A DNA stretch of 64,000 nt from Rhodoblastus sp963748385 (GTDB taxonomy: Bacteria > Pseudomonadota > Alphaproteobacteria > Rhizobiales > Beijerinckiaceae), in contig CAVVIQ010000012.1 of NCBI GenBank assembly GCA_963748385.1, forward strand, positions 248,001 to 312,000. Reading direction: 5' to 3'. Below are positions 52,027-60,708 of the stretch, piece by piece. Made by a program: the position numbers and the translations under genes. Position 1 is the stretch's first letter, and each line of letters opens with the position of its first letter. Under the pieces are notes generated by a model, which was not told the DNA's origin, searched no databases, and was given only the letters and a program-made list of their open reading frames with translations.

Positions 52027-54879
52027 ATGAATTCGCATGGCGCCTCGCGCGCCGCCGCCAATGTCTCGGCGATGAACGTCTCGGCGATGAACGTCCTGGC
52101 GATTCTTGGGCCGACCAACACCGGCAAGACCCATTTCGCCATCGAGCGCATGCTGAGCCATAAGGCCGGCATGATCGGCCTGCCTTTGCGCCTGTTGGCG
52201 CGCGAGGTCTATAACCGGGTCGTCGCCGAGGTCGGCAGCGAAGCGGTCGCGCTGATCACCGGCGAAGAGAAGATCAAGCCGAAACATCCGCGCTATTGGG
52301 TCTCGACCGTCGAGGCCATGCCGCGCGACCTCGAACTGCCCTTCGTCGCTATCGACGAGGTCCAGCTCGCCGCGAGTTTTGATCGCGGGCATGTGTTCAC
52401 CGACCGCATTCTCAACCGGCGCGGAACGCAAGAAACCCTGCTGATCGGCGCTGCGACCATGCAGGAGGCGCTGGAGCGGCTCCTTCCCGGAATTCGGATT
52501 CTGTCCCGTCCGCGCTTCTCGCAGCTGACGTTCGCCGGCGACCGGAAAATCGCCCGCCTGCCCCGGCGCAGCGCCATCGTCACCTTCCGCGCCGACGACG
52601 TCTACGCCATCGCCGAATGGATCAGACGCCAGCGCGGCGGCGCGGCGGTGGTGCTCGGCGCGCTCAGCCCTCGCACCCGCAACGCCCAGATCGACCTCTA
52701 CCAGAACGGCGACGTCGATTATATCGTCGCCACCGACGCCATCGGCATGGGGCTGAATCTCGACGTCGACCATGTCGCCTTCGCTGCGGACCGCAAATTC
52801 GACGGTTACCAGCACCGCCGGTTGAACCCGGCCGAATTCGGCCAGATCGCCGGACGCGCCGGCCGGCACACCCGCGACGGCTCTTTCGGCGCCACCGGCC
52901 GCTGCCCGCCCTTCGACGAGGAACTGGCGGCGATGATCGAATCCCACGCCTTCGATCCGGTCGCGTTGTTGCAATGGCGCAACGCCGATCTGGATTTTTC
53001 AAGCATTGCCGCGCTGATCGCCTCGCTCGACGAAACGCCGAGCCAGCCCGGCCTCTCGCGCGCGCCGACAGCCGAGGACCAGATCGCCGTGGAGGCGCTC
53101 GCGCGCGACGAAAAGGTTCGGCGCAACGCCAAGACCCGCGCCGACATCGCGCGGCTGTGGGACGTTTGCCAGATTCCCGATTATCGCAAGACTTCGCCGG
53201 CCGCCCACGCCGATCTGGCGCTGACCATTTTCGGCTTTATCGTGCGCGCAGGAAGGGTTCCGGACGACTGGTTCGCCCGCCAGATCGCTCTCGTCGACCG
53301 CACCGACGGCGACATCGACGCCCTTTCCGCGCGTATCGCCCAGGCGCGAACCTGCGCCTTCATCGCCAACCGAAACGACTGGTTGAGCGATCCTGAGCAT
53401 TGGCAGGGCGTCTCGCGTCAGGTAGAGGACAATCTGTCCGACGCCTTGCATGCGCGTCTGACCCAGAGATTTGTCGACCGGCGCGCGAGCGTGCTGATGC
53501 GCCGCCTGAGAGAGAACGCGATGTTGGAAGCCGAAGTCACCGCCACGGGCCAGGTCATGGTCGAGGGTCATCACGTCGGCTCCCTCCAGGGATTCTGCTT
53601 CACCCCCGATCCGGCGGCCGAGGGCGAGGAGGCCAAGACTCTCAACGCGGCGGCCCAGAAAGCGCTTGCCGCCGAGATCGAAGCGCGAGCGCGCCGTGTG
53701 CGCGAGGCGGTGGACGAAGCCTTTGTCCTGGCCAATGACGGAATCATCCGCTGGCTCGGCGAGCCGGTCGCGCGGATCGCGGCGGGCGACCATATCCTGA
53801 AGCCCAGGGCGCGGCTGATCGCCGACGAGCATCTGACCGGCGCCCAGCTCGAAATGGCGCAGGCCCGCCTCGACCTGTGGCTCGCCCAGAATGTGAAAAA
53901 ATTGCTCGGCGCGTTGGAAGAGCTGGAAATCGGCGATGGGCTCGAGGGCGTCGCGCGCGGGGTCGCCTTCCAGATCGGCGAGTCGCTCGGCGTGCTGGAA
54001 CGCTCCCGCGTCGCCGAGGAGATGAAGACCCTGCCGCAGGAAGGCCGGGCGGCGCTGCGCAAATTCGGCGTGCGTTTCGGCGCCTATCATCTTTATCTGC
54101 CCGCTCTTCTGAAGCCTGCGCCGCGTTCGCTCGCCGCCCAACTCTGGGCGCTGAAACACGGCGGACTCGAAACGGTGAAGGGCATAGACGAGGTCGCCCA
54201 TCTCGCCTCGTCCGGCCGCACCTCCTTCGCCGCCGACGCTTCCGTCAATCGCGGCCTTTACCGCGCGGCGGGTTTTCGCGTCTGCGGCGAGCGCGCGGTG
54301 CGCGTGGACATTCTCGAGCGTCTGGCCGACCTGATCCGCCCGGCGATCGCCTATCGCCCCGGCATGACGCCCGGCGATCCGCCTCCCGGCGCGGCGGATG
54401 GCGAAGGCTTCGTCGTCACCGTCGCCATGACCTCGCTCGCGGGCTGCTCCGGCGAGAGTTTTGCGAGCATTCTGAAATCGCTCGGCTACGTCAGCGAGAC
54501 CCGGCCCGGTCCGGCGATCACCGCGCCGCTGCTGCCCAAGGCCCCGACCGAGCCGATCAAGCCGGCGCAGGAAACCGAGCAAGAAGCGGCCCCGGCGGCG
54601 GAAGGCGCCGAGACGGCCGAAGGCGAGGCGACCGAGGCGCCGGCTGAAGCCGAAGTGGCGACCGAAGCCGCCGAAGCGCCCGCCGAGGCCGAAATGGCGA
54701 CCGAAGCCGCCGAAACCGCGCCGGCCGAAACGCCGGCGCCCGCCGAAGAACCCGCGGCGGAAGAAGCCCTGCAAGGAGCCCTGCGAGAACCCGCGCCGGC
54801 CATCGAGGGCGAGACCGTCGCGGCGGCGGAAAGCGAAGCAGCCGAAACCTCCCAAGCCGCGCCCGCCGAAGAGGCCTGA
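52027..54879 (+). CDS. Suv3-like DEAD/DExH RNA helicase, C-terminal tail lost by frameshift
   Basis: 950 residues as read. AILGPTNTGKTHFA is the Walker A; the DExH-like box is IDEVQ; the helicase C domain has ATDAIGMGLNLDVDHVAFAA and QIAGRAGRHTRDG. This layout is that of mitochondrial Suv3 and its alphaproteobacterial relatives, which unwind RNA. A Suv3-type C-terminal domain is followed by an Ala/Glu-rich disordered tail with 13-residue repeats. The frame ends at 54879, but the family's basic C-terminus continues in the +1 frame to 55306; dropping one C near 54875 reconnects them (1092 residues). Start is uncertain: ATGs at 52027, 52072 and 52087. Confidence 0.88.
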   Translation: MNSHGASRAAANVSAMNVSAMNVLAILGPTNTGKTHFAIERMLSHKAGMIGLPLRLLAREVYNRVVAEVGSEAVALITGEEKIKPKHPRYWVSTVEAMPRDLELPFVAIDEVQLAASFDRGHVFTDRILNRRGTQETLLIGAATMQEALERLLPGIRILSRPRFSQLTFAGDRKIARLPRRSAIVTFRADDVYAIAEWIRRQRGGAAVVLGALSPRTRNAQIDLYQNGDVDYIVATDAIGMGLNLDVDHVAFAADRKFDGYQHRRLNPAEFGQIAGRAGRHTRDGSFGATGRCPPFDEELAAMIESHAFDPVALLQWRNADLDFSSIAALIASLDETPSQPGLSRAPTAEDQIAVEALARDEKVRRNAKTRADIARLWDVCQIPDYRKTSPAAHADLALTIFGFIVRAGRVPDDWFARQIALVDRTDGDIDALSARIAQARTCAFIANRNDWLSDPEHWQGVSRQVEDNLSDALHARLTQRFVDRRASVLMRRLRENAMLEAEVTATGQVMVEGHHVGSLQGFCFTPDPAAEGEEAKTLNAAAQKALAAEIEARARRVREAVDEAFVLANDGIIRWLGEPVARIAAGDHILKPRARLIADEHLTGAQLEMAQARLDLWLAQNVKKLLGALEELEIGDGLEGVARGVAFQIGESLGVLERSRVAEEMKTLPQEGRAALRKFGVRFGAYHLYLPALLKPAPRSLAAQLWALKHGGLETVKGIDEVAHLASSGRTSFAADASVNRGLYRAAGFRVCGERAVRVDILERLADLIRPAIAYRPGMTPGDPPPGAADGEGFVVTVAMTSLAGCSGESFASILKSLGYVSETRPGPAITAPLLPKAPTEPIKPAQETEQEAAPAAEGAETAEGEATEAPAEAEVATEAAEAPAEAEMATEAAETAPAETPAPAEEPAAEEALQGALREPAPAIEGETVAAAESEAAETSQAAPAEEA
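52063..52092 (+). repeat. 15-bp tandem duplication at the helicase start
   Basis: Two exact copies of GTCTCGGCGATGAAC (52063-52077, 52078-52092) encode VSAMN VSAMN and are followed by a diverged third partial copy (VLAIL). Each copy supplies a possible ATG start. Confidence 0.85.
54634..54711 (+). repeat. 39-bp tandem repeat in the helicase tail
   Basis: Two in-frame copies (54634-54672 and 54673-54711) encode EAPAEAEVATEAA and EAPAEAEMATEAA. The surrounding tail is Ala/Glu/Pro/Thr low complexity, so copy number probably varies between strains. Confidence 0.85.
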
Positions 54880-55306
54880 AAGCGCCCGCGAGCCGGCGAC
54901 CATAGAAGTCTGGAAACCGCAACGCCATCACGGCCGGCGCCGCGAACATGACCAGCGGCCCCAGCGCCGTTCGGGCGGGCGCGGCTTCTCGGGCCGTCCG
55001 CAGGCAGGAATCGGCGAGGGCCAGAAGGCCGAAGCCCCCGCCGGCGAAGGCGCCCCGGCGCAGGAGCGGCCGCAGGGGTCTGAAGGCGGCAGGCCGCGTT
55101 CCGAGGGCCGGCGCGAAGGCCGCAAATTCGAAGGCCGGTTCGACGGCAAAAGGCGAGACGGCCAAGGAAACGGAAAAGGCGGCGGCGACCGCCCGCCCCA
55201 GCATGAAAAGCGCCCGCCGCGCGAAAAACAGGCCGACCCGGATTCGCCCTTCGCCAAGCTCGCCGCGCTCAAGGCCGAGCTGGAGGCGAAAGGCAAGAAG
55301 AGCTGA
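54880..55306 (+). pseudogene. Out-of-frame basic C-terminal tail of the Suv3-like helicase
   Basis: In the +1 frame this stretch reads ATIEVWKPQRHHGRRREHD, then Gly/Arg-rich repeats (GRREGRKFEGRFDGKRRDGQ) and ends PDSPFAKLAALKAELEAKGK with a stop at 55304-55306. The I-E-V-W-x-P motif and the SPFAKLAALK ending are what I know from C-termini of this helicase family. It has no start or ribosome site of its own, so it is the displaced end of the upstream gene, not a separate one. Confidence 0.85.
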
Positions 55307-55441
55307 CCGAAGCGACAATTTGCATTTTTGCCCAGTGGTCCGCGGCAATTTGCCGATTGCCGGGCTTTTTCGGCATGGTTAATGCTTCGTTAAGAAAACA
55401 GTGTTCACTCTGGGATAAATGCGGTCGCGCGGGTTTTTTTC

Positions 55442-55963
55442 ATGTTCGAAAGGTTGCGGCGGTTCATTGACGAATTGACCGGGTCCGAACCCGCGGAGCG
55501 GGATTTCGGCGCAAGCGAATTGCGCGTCGCCGCCGCCGCCCTGCTCGTCCATGTCGCCGAAATCGACGGCTTTTTCAGCGATTTCGAAAAACGCGCCCTG
55601 ATCCTTCTGCTGCAGCAGCGCTTCGATCTCGACGGCGACTCGGCCGAGCGCCTGCTCGCCGAGGCGCGCGACCGGGACCGCGAGTCCGTCGATCTCTATG
55701 GCTTCACCTCGGTCCTGAAACATTCCATGAGCGGGCCGGATCGCCGAAGACTGGTCGAAATGATGTGGACCGTCGCCTATGCCGACGGCGTGGTCCAGGA
55801 ATTCGAGGAAAACATCATCTGGCGCGTGTCCGAACTGCTTGGCGTGCCCGCGCGAGAGCGTCTCGCCATGCGCCGCAAGGTCCGCGAGGAGCGCGGCGTC
55901 GACCCCGACGCGCCCGGCCCCTGGGACGCCGATACGCCCCTCGCCGAGGCGGCGAAGCCATGA
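55442..55963 (+). CDS. TerB-family protein
   Basis: A 173-residue soluble helical protein of the TerB family: ELRVAAAALLVHVAEIDGFF and the second half-repeat LVEMMWTVAYADGVVQEFEE, each with acidic residues that bind metal in TerB. The ATG is preceded by a T-rich stretch and no clear ribosome site. It starts a three-gene run with ATGA overlaps (TerB-SDR-amidotransferase). No other tellurite genes are near, so tellurite resistance should not be assumed. Confidence 0.82.
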   Translation: MFERLRRFIDELTGSEPAERDFGASELRVAAAALLVHVAEIDGFFSDFEKRALILLLQQRFDLDGDSAERLLAEARDRDRESVDLYGFTSVLKHSMSGPDRRRLVEMMWTVAYADGVVQEFEENIIWRVSELLGVPARERLAMRRKVREERGVDPDAPGPWDADTPLAEAAKP

Positions 55964-56781
55964 GCGCGCCGCGAAAAGTCATGCTGATCACCGGCGCCTC
56001 GGGCGGCATCGGCGCCGATCTCGCCCGCATCGCCGCGGCGAAGGGTCACGATCTCGCCCTGGTCGCGCGCAACCGCGCCGCCCTCGACGCCCTGGCCGAC
56101 GAAATCGCGGCCGGGCCGGGCCAGAAAAATCCGCGCCCGCTGGTGTTCGACTGCGACCTGTCAAAGGCGGGCGCCCCCGCCGCCGTCGAGGCCTTTCTCG
56201 ATCAATCGGGCGCCGACGTCGAAAGCCTCGTCAACAACGCCGGCTATGGCGTGCTGGTCGCCGCGCTCGACGGCGACATTGCCGAACAGCTCGCCATGAT
56301 CGATCTGAACATCCGCGCCCTGACCGAATTGAGCCTGCTTTTCGGCAAGAGGCTGGCGGCGAATCGCGGCCGGCTGCTCAATGTCGCCTCGGTCGCCGCC
56401 TTCATGCCCGGTCCCGGCATGGCGATCTATTACGCCAGCAAGGCCTATGTGCTCTCCTTCAGCGAGGCCTTGTCGGCGGAACTGGCGCCGCTCGGCGTGA
56501 CCGTCACCGCGCTGTGCCCCGGCCCGGTCCCGACCGGCTTTCAGGCGCGCGCCGGTTTCTCGGGGCGCATGAACAACGCCATGCGACATATCGCCCTATC
56601 CTCTCCGCAAGTCGCCCGCGCGGGTTATGACGGCATGATGGCGGGGAAGCGGGTGGTCCTGCCGGGAATCGCGGCCCGGATCATGGCGTGGAGCGCGCCC
56701 TTCACGCCAAAAAGCCTGTCCCTGAAGCTGGTCTCTTCGTTGCAGATGCGCCGCAAATGGAAGGGGGGCGCCGGGAAATGA
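55960..56781 (+). CDS. Short-chain dehydrogenase/reductase
   Basis: A 273-residue classical SDR. The NAD(P) motif is TGASGGIG (residues 11-18), then LVNNAGYG, the catalytic Ser in NVASVAAF and YYASK (YxxxK). The closest pattern is the YqjQ/DltE-like subgroup. Substrate unknown. The start overlaps the TerB stop and the stop overlaps the next start, so all three are translationally coupled. Confidence 0.9.
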   Translation: MSAPRKVMLITGASGGIGADLARIAAAKGHDLALVARNRAALDALADEIAAGPGQKNPRPLVFDCDLSKAGAPAAVEAFLDQSGADVESLVNNAGYGVLVAALDGDIAEQLAMIDLNIRALTELSLLFGKRLAANRGRLLNVASVAAFMPGPGMAIYYASKAYVLSFSEALSAELAPLGVTVTALCPGPVPTGFQARAGFSGRMNNAMRHIALSSPQVARAGYDGMMAGKRVVLPGIAARIMAWSAPFTPKSLSLKLVSSLQMRRKWKGGAGK

Positions 56782-57536
56782 ATTGTTGCAGCCGCTTTTC
56801 CTGTTCGCCGCGCAAGCCGATGCTGGTGGTGCTGCATGGCGAGAATTCGACGCCGGGCCGGATCGGCCGCATGTTGCGCGATCTGGGATTCGGCCTCGAC
56901 ATCAGGCGCCCGCGCTTCGGCGATCCGCTGCCCGAAAACATGAGCCGCCATAGCGGCGCGGTGTTTTTCGGCGGGCCGATGAGCGCCAATGACGAAGAGG
57001 ACTGGCTGAAACGCGAAATCGATTGGCTCGGCGTGCCGCTGAAAGAACAGAAGCCCTTCCTCGGCATCTGCCTCGGCGCGCAATTGCTCGCCCGCCATCT
57101 CGGCCATCGCGTCGGCGGCCACCCTGAAGGCAAGGTCGAGGTGGGCTATTATCCGATCCGCCCGACCGAAGCGGGCCGCGGCCTGTGCGAAGCGCCTTTT
57201 CCCACCTGCGTCTATCAGTGGCACCGCGAGGGCTTCGACCTGCCCAAAGGCGCGACGCTGCTCGCCGAAGGCGAGGATTTCGAGGCCCAGGCCATCCGCG
57301 TCGGCGAAAGGGCTTTCGGGCTGCAATTCCATCCGGACGTCACCTACGACATGATTTGCCAGTGGACGGTGACGGCGCTGGAGCGGATGAAACATCCCGG
57401 CGCCCAGGACGGGCGGCGCCATCTCGACGGCTGGTTCCAGCACGACGCCATCGTGGCGCGCTGGACCGAATCTTTCTTGCGCTGCTGGAGCGGCGGCGGC
57501 GTCTGCGGCCGGACGGCCCCAGTGGCGGCGGAGTGA
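56778..57536 (+). CDS. Class I glutamine amidotransferase-like protein
   Basis: A 252-residue GATase: VVLHGENSTPGRIGRML, VFFGGPMSAND, the nucleophile elbow LGICLGAQLLA (Cys98) and the His motif QFHPDVT. The third triad residue is normally Glu (HPE); here it is Asp. This looks like the GMP-synthase-amidotransferase-like group of unknown substrate (YfeJ-like). An N-terminal Cys-rich stretch (MNCCSRFSCS) is unusual. Start overlaps the SDR stop (ATGA). Confidence 0.88.
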   Translation: MNCCSRFSCSPRKPMLVVLHGENSTPGRIGRMLRDLGFGLDIRRPRFGDPLPENMSRHSGAVFFGGPMSANDEEDWLKREIDWLGVPLKEQKPFLGICLGAQLLARHLGHRVGGHPEGKVEVGYYPIRPTEAGRGLCEAPFPTCVYQWHREGFDLPKGATLLAEGEDFEAQAIRVGERAFGLQFHPDVTYDMICQWTVTALERMKHPGAQDGRRHLDGWFQHDAIVARWTESFLRCWSGGGVCGRTAPVAAE

Positions 57537-57564
57537 CGGCGGCGGCGAAGCGACGCGCCGCCAA

Positions 57565-58086
57565 TCAATCCGCCATGTCGAGCGTCCAGAAAACCTTGTA
57601 GCGCGTTTTCGGATTGTAGGCGGCGGCGATTCCCATTCTTTTCATTCCCGGCGCCAGAAGATTGGCGTTGTGCGGCGGCGACTGACGCCAGCCGGAGAAG
57701 ACGTCGGCCAAAGTGTCATAGCCGGCCGAGACATTCTCCACCGCCCGGTTTTTCTCGTAACCTGCATGGTCCAGCCGCTCGGCGAGTCCGCCGCGGAACT
57801 CATGGCTGAGCCTGTCGTGCGCCGCCATGGCGTCCGATTGCGCCTGGGCCTGGGCCATCAGGCCGGGGTCGAGGACCAGGTCGCCCAGGCCGTGATTGCG
57901 GCGATAGAGCGAGATCATGTCGCGCGCGGCCGCGGCGTCGATCCGGGCGCCGGGCGCGGCCATGGACTGGAACAGGCCGGTCTCGGGAGGCGGCGCGGCG
58001 GTGTCGGCGCAGCCGGCGAGCAGCAGGCAGAGCGGCGCGGCGGCAAAAGCAAGGCGCGCAGCGGCGCGGCAAGGCGGACGAGACAA
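57565..58086 (-). CDS. CAP/SCP-domain lipoprotein
   Basis: A 173-residue lipoprotein with lipobox LLLAGC (Cys26). The CAP domain covers about residues 50-165: MISLYRRNHGLGDLVLDPGL, AHDRLSHEF, the GYDTLADVFSGWRQSPPHNANLL signature and a final KVFWTLDMAD. CAP proteins in bacteria have mostly unknown roles in the envelope. It converges with the amidotransferase gene after 28 bases. Confidence 0.9.
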   Translation of the reverse strand: MSRPPCRAAARLAFAAAPLCLLLAGCADTAAPPPETGLFQSMAAPGARIDAAAARDMISLYRRNHGLGDLVLDPGLMAQAQAQSDAMAAHDRLSHEFRGGLAERLDHAGYEKNRAVENVSAGYDTLADVFSGWRQSPPHNANLLAPGMKRMGIAAAYNPKTRYKVFWTLDMAD

Positions 58087-58134
58087 AAATGAGGCTCCGG
58101 TCGAGGGCGAGAAACAGGGGATCGTCGAAAAATG

Positions 58135-58185
58135 TTAACCCGCAGTTCTCACGCAGGGCGGCCCGGCGTGAGAACTGCGGGTTAA
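58135..58185 (-). terminator. 20-bp perfect inverted repeat, terminator of the mscS-epm genes
   Basis: Arms 58135-58154 and 58166-58185 are exactly complementary over 20 bases with an 11-base loop. One arm contains the mscS stop codon. On the minus strand the hairpin is followed by CATTTTTCG, a U5 tail, so it is a strong intrinsic terminator that starts inside the coding end. Confidence 0.85.
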
Positions 58186-60689
58186 GCCATGTTTTCGGGG
58201 TCGCCTTTGAGATAGCGCTCCAGCATCGGCTCGATCCGGGGCAGGCTCACATTCACCGCCGACGACCCGCCGGTGATCGCGATGCCGGCCTCCGGAAGGC
58301 GGCTGACAATGGCGAACATCAGATCGCTGCGCACCCGCCCCGCGCGCTCGACATTCTCGACGAAGCAAACCAGTTCGAAATCGAGCGAATTCGGGCCCAT
58401 ATTGGAGAAAAGCACCGTCGCCGCCGGAATGCCCACCACTTCGTCATGCGATTTGGCGACGTCGAGCAAGGTCTCGCGGACTTTTTCCGGATCCGCGCCC
58501 CAGAGAACCTGGATCGGGATCCTGACGCGGCCGATGCGGTCGCCGCGCACGAAATTCTTCACCACGCCGGTCATCAGATTGCCGTTGGGCACGATCATCA
58601 TCACGCGGTCGGCGGTTTCGATCTCGGTGGCGCGGACATTGATGCGGCGGACATGGCCCTGCTCGTCGCCGACGGACACCAGATCGCCGACCTTGATCGC
58701 GCGCTCCCACAGCAGAATCAGGCCAGAGACGAAATTGTTGACGACCCCTTGCAGGCCGAGGCCGATGCCGACCGACAGGGCGCTGACCACCAGGGCGAGC
58801 TTTTCGAGATTGATGCCGAGAAAGGCGACCGCGAAGAGCAGCGACAGAATCAGGCCGATATAGCCGACGCTGGTGCGGATCGAAGCCTGCAGGCCCTCAT
58901 CGATCTGGGTCAGCGGCAGGTAACGCTTTTCCAGCCAGTTCTGGATTGTGTGCGATATCGTGTAGCCCAGGACGAACAAGGCCAGGGCGAACAACAGGTC
59001 CGACGGCGAAATCGTCACGTCTCCGACCTTGAAGCCGAAGAAGGCCGACCGGACCGCCCCGACCATGTCGTGCGACTGAAGACCCCAGGGCGCGAGAATC
59101 AACAGGGCGGCGGCGCCAAAGAGCGTCAGGGTCACCACGCCGGAAAGCAGAACGCCGATCTGCGCCAGACGCTCACGCCGCAGGCCGAGGCTCGCGAGCA
59201 GCGCCCGGCCGAGGTGGGAATTCGGGCGGAAGGCCAGCTCCAGCCCTTCCGAGGTCGCCTTCTGCAACAGGAAAAGCAGGCCCGCGACAAAGCCGGTCCA
59301 GGCGAGTTGACGCACAAGAAAGGACGACAAGGCGACATAACCGACAAGATCGGCCCCGATGACGGCGATGGTCGCCAACCAGGCCGCGAACCGGATCGCC
59401 GGCCACCACGGGCCTTCATCCACCAGATTGGCGGGTCGGCCGCTCGCCGCGTCCTCATCGACGTCCGGGGCCGCGACGATCCGGTAGAGTCCCCGGATCA
59501 GCGCGATCCCGACAAGGAGGGAAAAGGTTCCTTTGGCCGCGACCGAAACCGGGAGCGAAGCGCCGAGGACCTCGTCCAACCCTTCGAACAGATCGCCGAG
59601 CGAAATCAAGCCCGCCAAAACCAGCAGCAGGCTCATCAACCTCCGCGCGACCCGGTCCGACAGATCGATCGGACGCCACAACGGGCGGCGCGGCGCGAGA
59701 ATCGCCTCGCCCAGACCGAACGCCCAGGCGAATCTGACCACGCCGCGAAACAGCGCGTCGGACAAAGGCTTGTATTCGTCGACCGAGAAACTGAACCATT
59801 GCGCCAAAGCGGCAAGCGACAAAAGCGCGGCCAGAGGAATCGCCATCGTCGCCAGCGCGACCCACAGGGCCGCGACGCTCTTCTGGAACTCGTCCGGCGC
59901 GGGACCCGATTTTCGACGCGGGAAAAACTTCCGCGCGAGCAGGCCGGCGCCAGCCGCGACACCCAGGAGGGCGAGGGCCAGGACGCTGAAAAGCCCCGCG
60001 CTTCCTTGCATGAACGCCTCGACGACGCTGCTTCCAAAATCCGTCGCCACGGCGCGCGCCGCGCCGAGATTATGCGGCGTGTCGCGCGCGACATCCCTCC
60101 ACAGCGACGGCGCGAGAATGCTCGACGAGGTCTGGAAGACCGAATTGGCGAAAAGCGTGCGGCGCCTTTCCGCGATCTGCGACGCCAGTTGATCGACCTG
60201 CAACTGCGCCAGATTGGCGCGTTTGATCAGGTCGTCGCGCGTGGCGAAGAGCTTCTGCTGGTCGTCCCGCTCCTTGGCGATCGCCGGATCTTCCGGCGCC
60301 GCGTCGGGATTGGCCTTGAGGTCCGGCGGCTTTCCAAGCTGGTCGAGGCGCGCCTTGACCGCGGCGAGCTTGGGCGTGGCGTCGGCGATCACGCTCTGGA
60401 TCTGCGCCGCAAGCGGATCGAGCGCGCCGCGCAGCTTGACCAGATCGGCGTCGGTCAGATTGTCGTCGCCCAGCTTGATCTCGACGCTCTTGAGGCTCTG
60501 CTTGACCGAATCGAGAGCCGCCGCCGGATCGGTCTGCGCCGGCGGAGCGGCCGCCGCCGCGCCCGAATCGCCGCACCAGGCGGGCGCCGCCGCCCCGCCG
60601 ACCAAGATCGCAGCCAGAAGCCTTATGACGAAGACGCGGGAAACAAAGCGCGTCACGGCGAACTCCAAATCTTTACGTGGCGTGAGCAT
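58182..60689 (-). CDS. MscS-family mechanosensitive channel with DUF3772 domain
   Basis: An 835-residue protein: signal peptide (about 1-38), a periplasmic helical DUF3772-type domain, about eleven membrane helices, and the MscS pore and beta domain near the C-terminus (SVGIGLGLQGVVNNFVSGLI, ERAIKVGDLVSVGDEQGHV, MIVPNGNLMTGVVKNF). It releases solutes on hypo-osmotic shock. The start is taken at 60689 (MLTPRKDLEF); an ATG at 60800 would overlap epmB. It lies 19 bases after epmB and is probably in its operon. Confidence 0.9.
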   Translation of the reverse strand: MLTPRKDLEFAVTRFVSRVFVIRLLAAILVGGAAAPAWCGDSGAAAAAPPAQTDPAAALDSVKQSLKSVEIKLGDDNLTDADLVKLRGALDPLAAQIQSVIADATPKLAAVKARLDQLGKPPDLKANPDAAPEDPAIAKERDDQQKLFATRDDLIKRANLAQLQVDQLASQIAERRRTLFANSVFQTSSSILAPSLWRDVARDTPHNLGAARAVATDFGSSVVEAFMQGSAGLFSVLALALLGVAAGAGLLARKFFPRRKSGPAPDEFQKSVAALWVALATMAIPLAALLSLAALAQWFSFSVDEYKPLSDALFRGVVRFAWAFGLGEAILAPRRPLWRPIDLSDRVARRLMSLLLVLAGLISLGDLFEGLDEVLGASLPVSVAAKGTFSLLVGIALIRGLYRIVAAPDVDEDAASGRPANLVDEGPWWPAIRFAAWLATIAVIGADLVGYVALSSFLVRQLAWTGFVAGLLFLLQKATSEGLELAFRPNSHLGRALLASLGLRRERLAQIGVLLSGVVTLTLFGAAALLILAPWGLQSHDMVGAVRSAFFGFKVGDVTISPSDLLFALALFVLGYTISHTIQNWLEKRYLPLTQIDEGLQASIRTSVGYIGLILSLLFAVAFLGINLEKLALVVSALSVGIGLGLQGVVNNFVSGLILLWERAIKVGDLVSVGDEQGHVRRINVRATEIETADRVMMIVPNGNLMTGVVKNFVRGDRIGRVRIPIQVLWGADPEKVRETLLDVAKSHDEVVGIPAATVLFSNMGPNSLDFELVCFVENVERAGRVRSDLMFAIVSRLPEAGIAITGGSSAVNVSLPRIEPMLERYLKGDPENMA

Positions 60690-60708
60690 GGCCGGAATTC
60701 GGCCCAAA

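Noticed and set aside
51606..52172. Minus- and plus-strand frames in the gap before the helicase
   Set aside because: No ribosome site, no family resemblance, overlap with the helicase start; treated as non-coding.
54948..55382. A separate small basic gene after the helicase
   Set aside because: The frame that starts with an ATG here is not the one with family similarity; the +1 frame joined to the helicase explains the coding signal.
55442..55963. Tellurite-resistance operon based on the TerB gene
   Set aside because: No terC, terD, terZ or telA is present; TerB-like proteins occur in many other settings.
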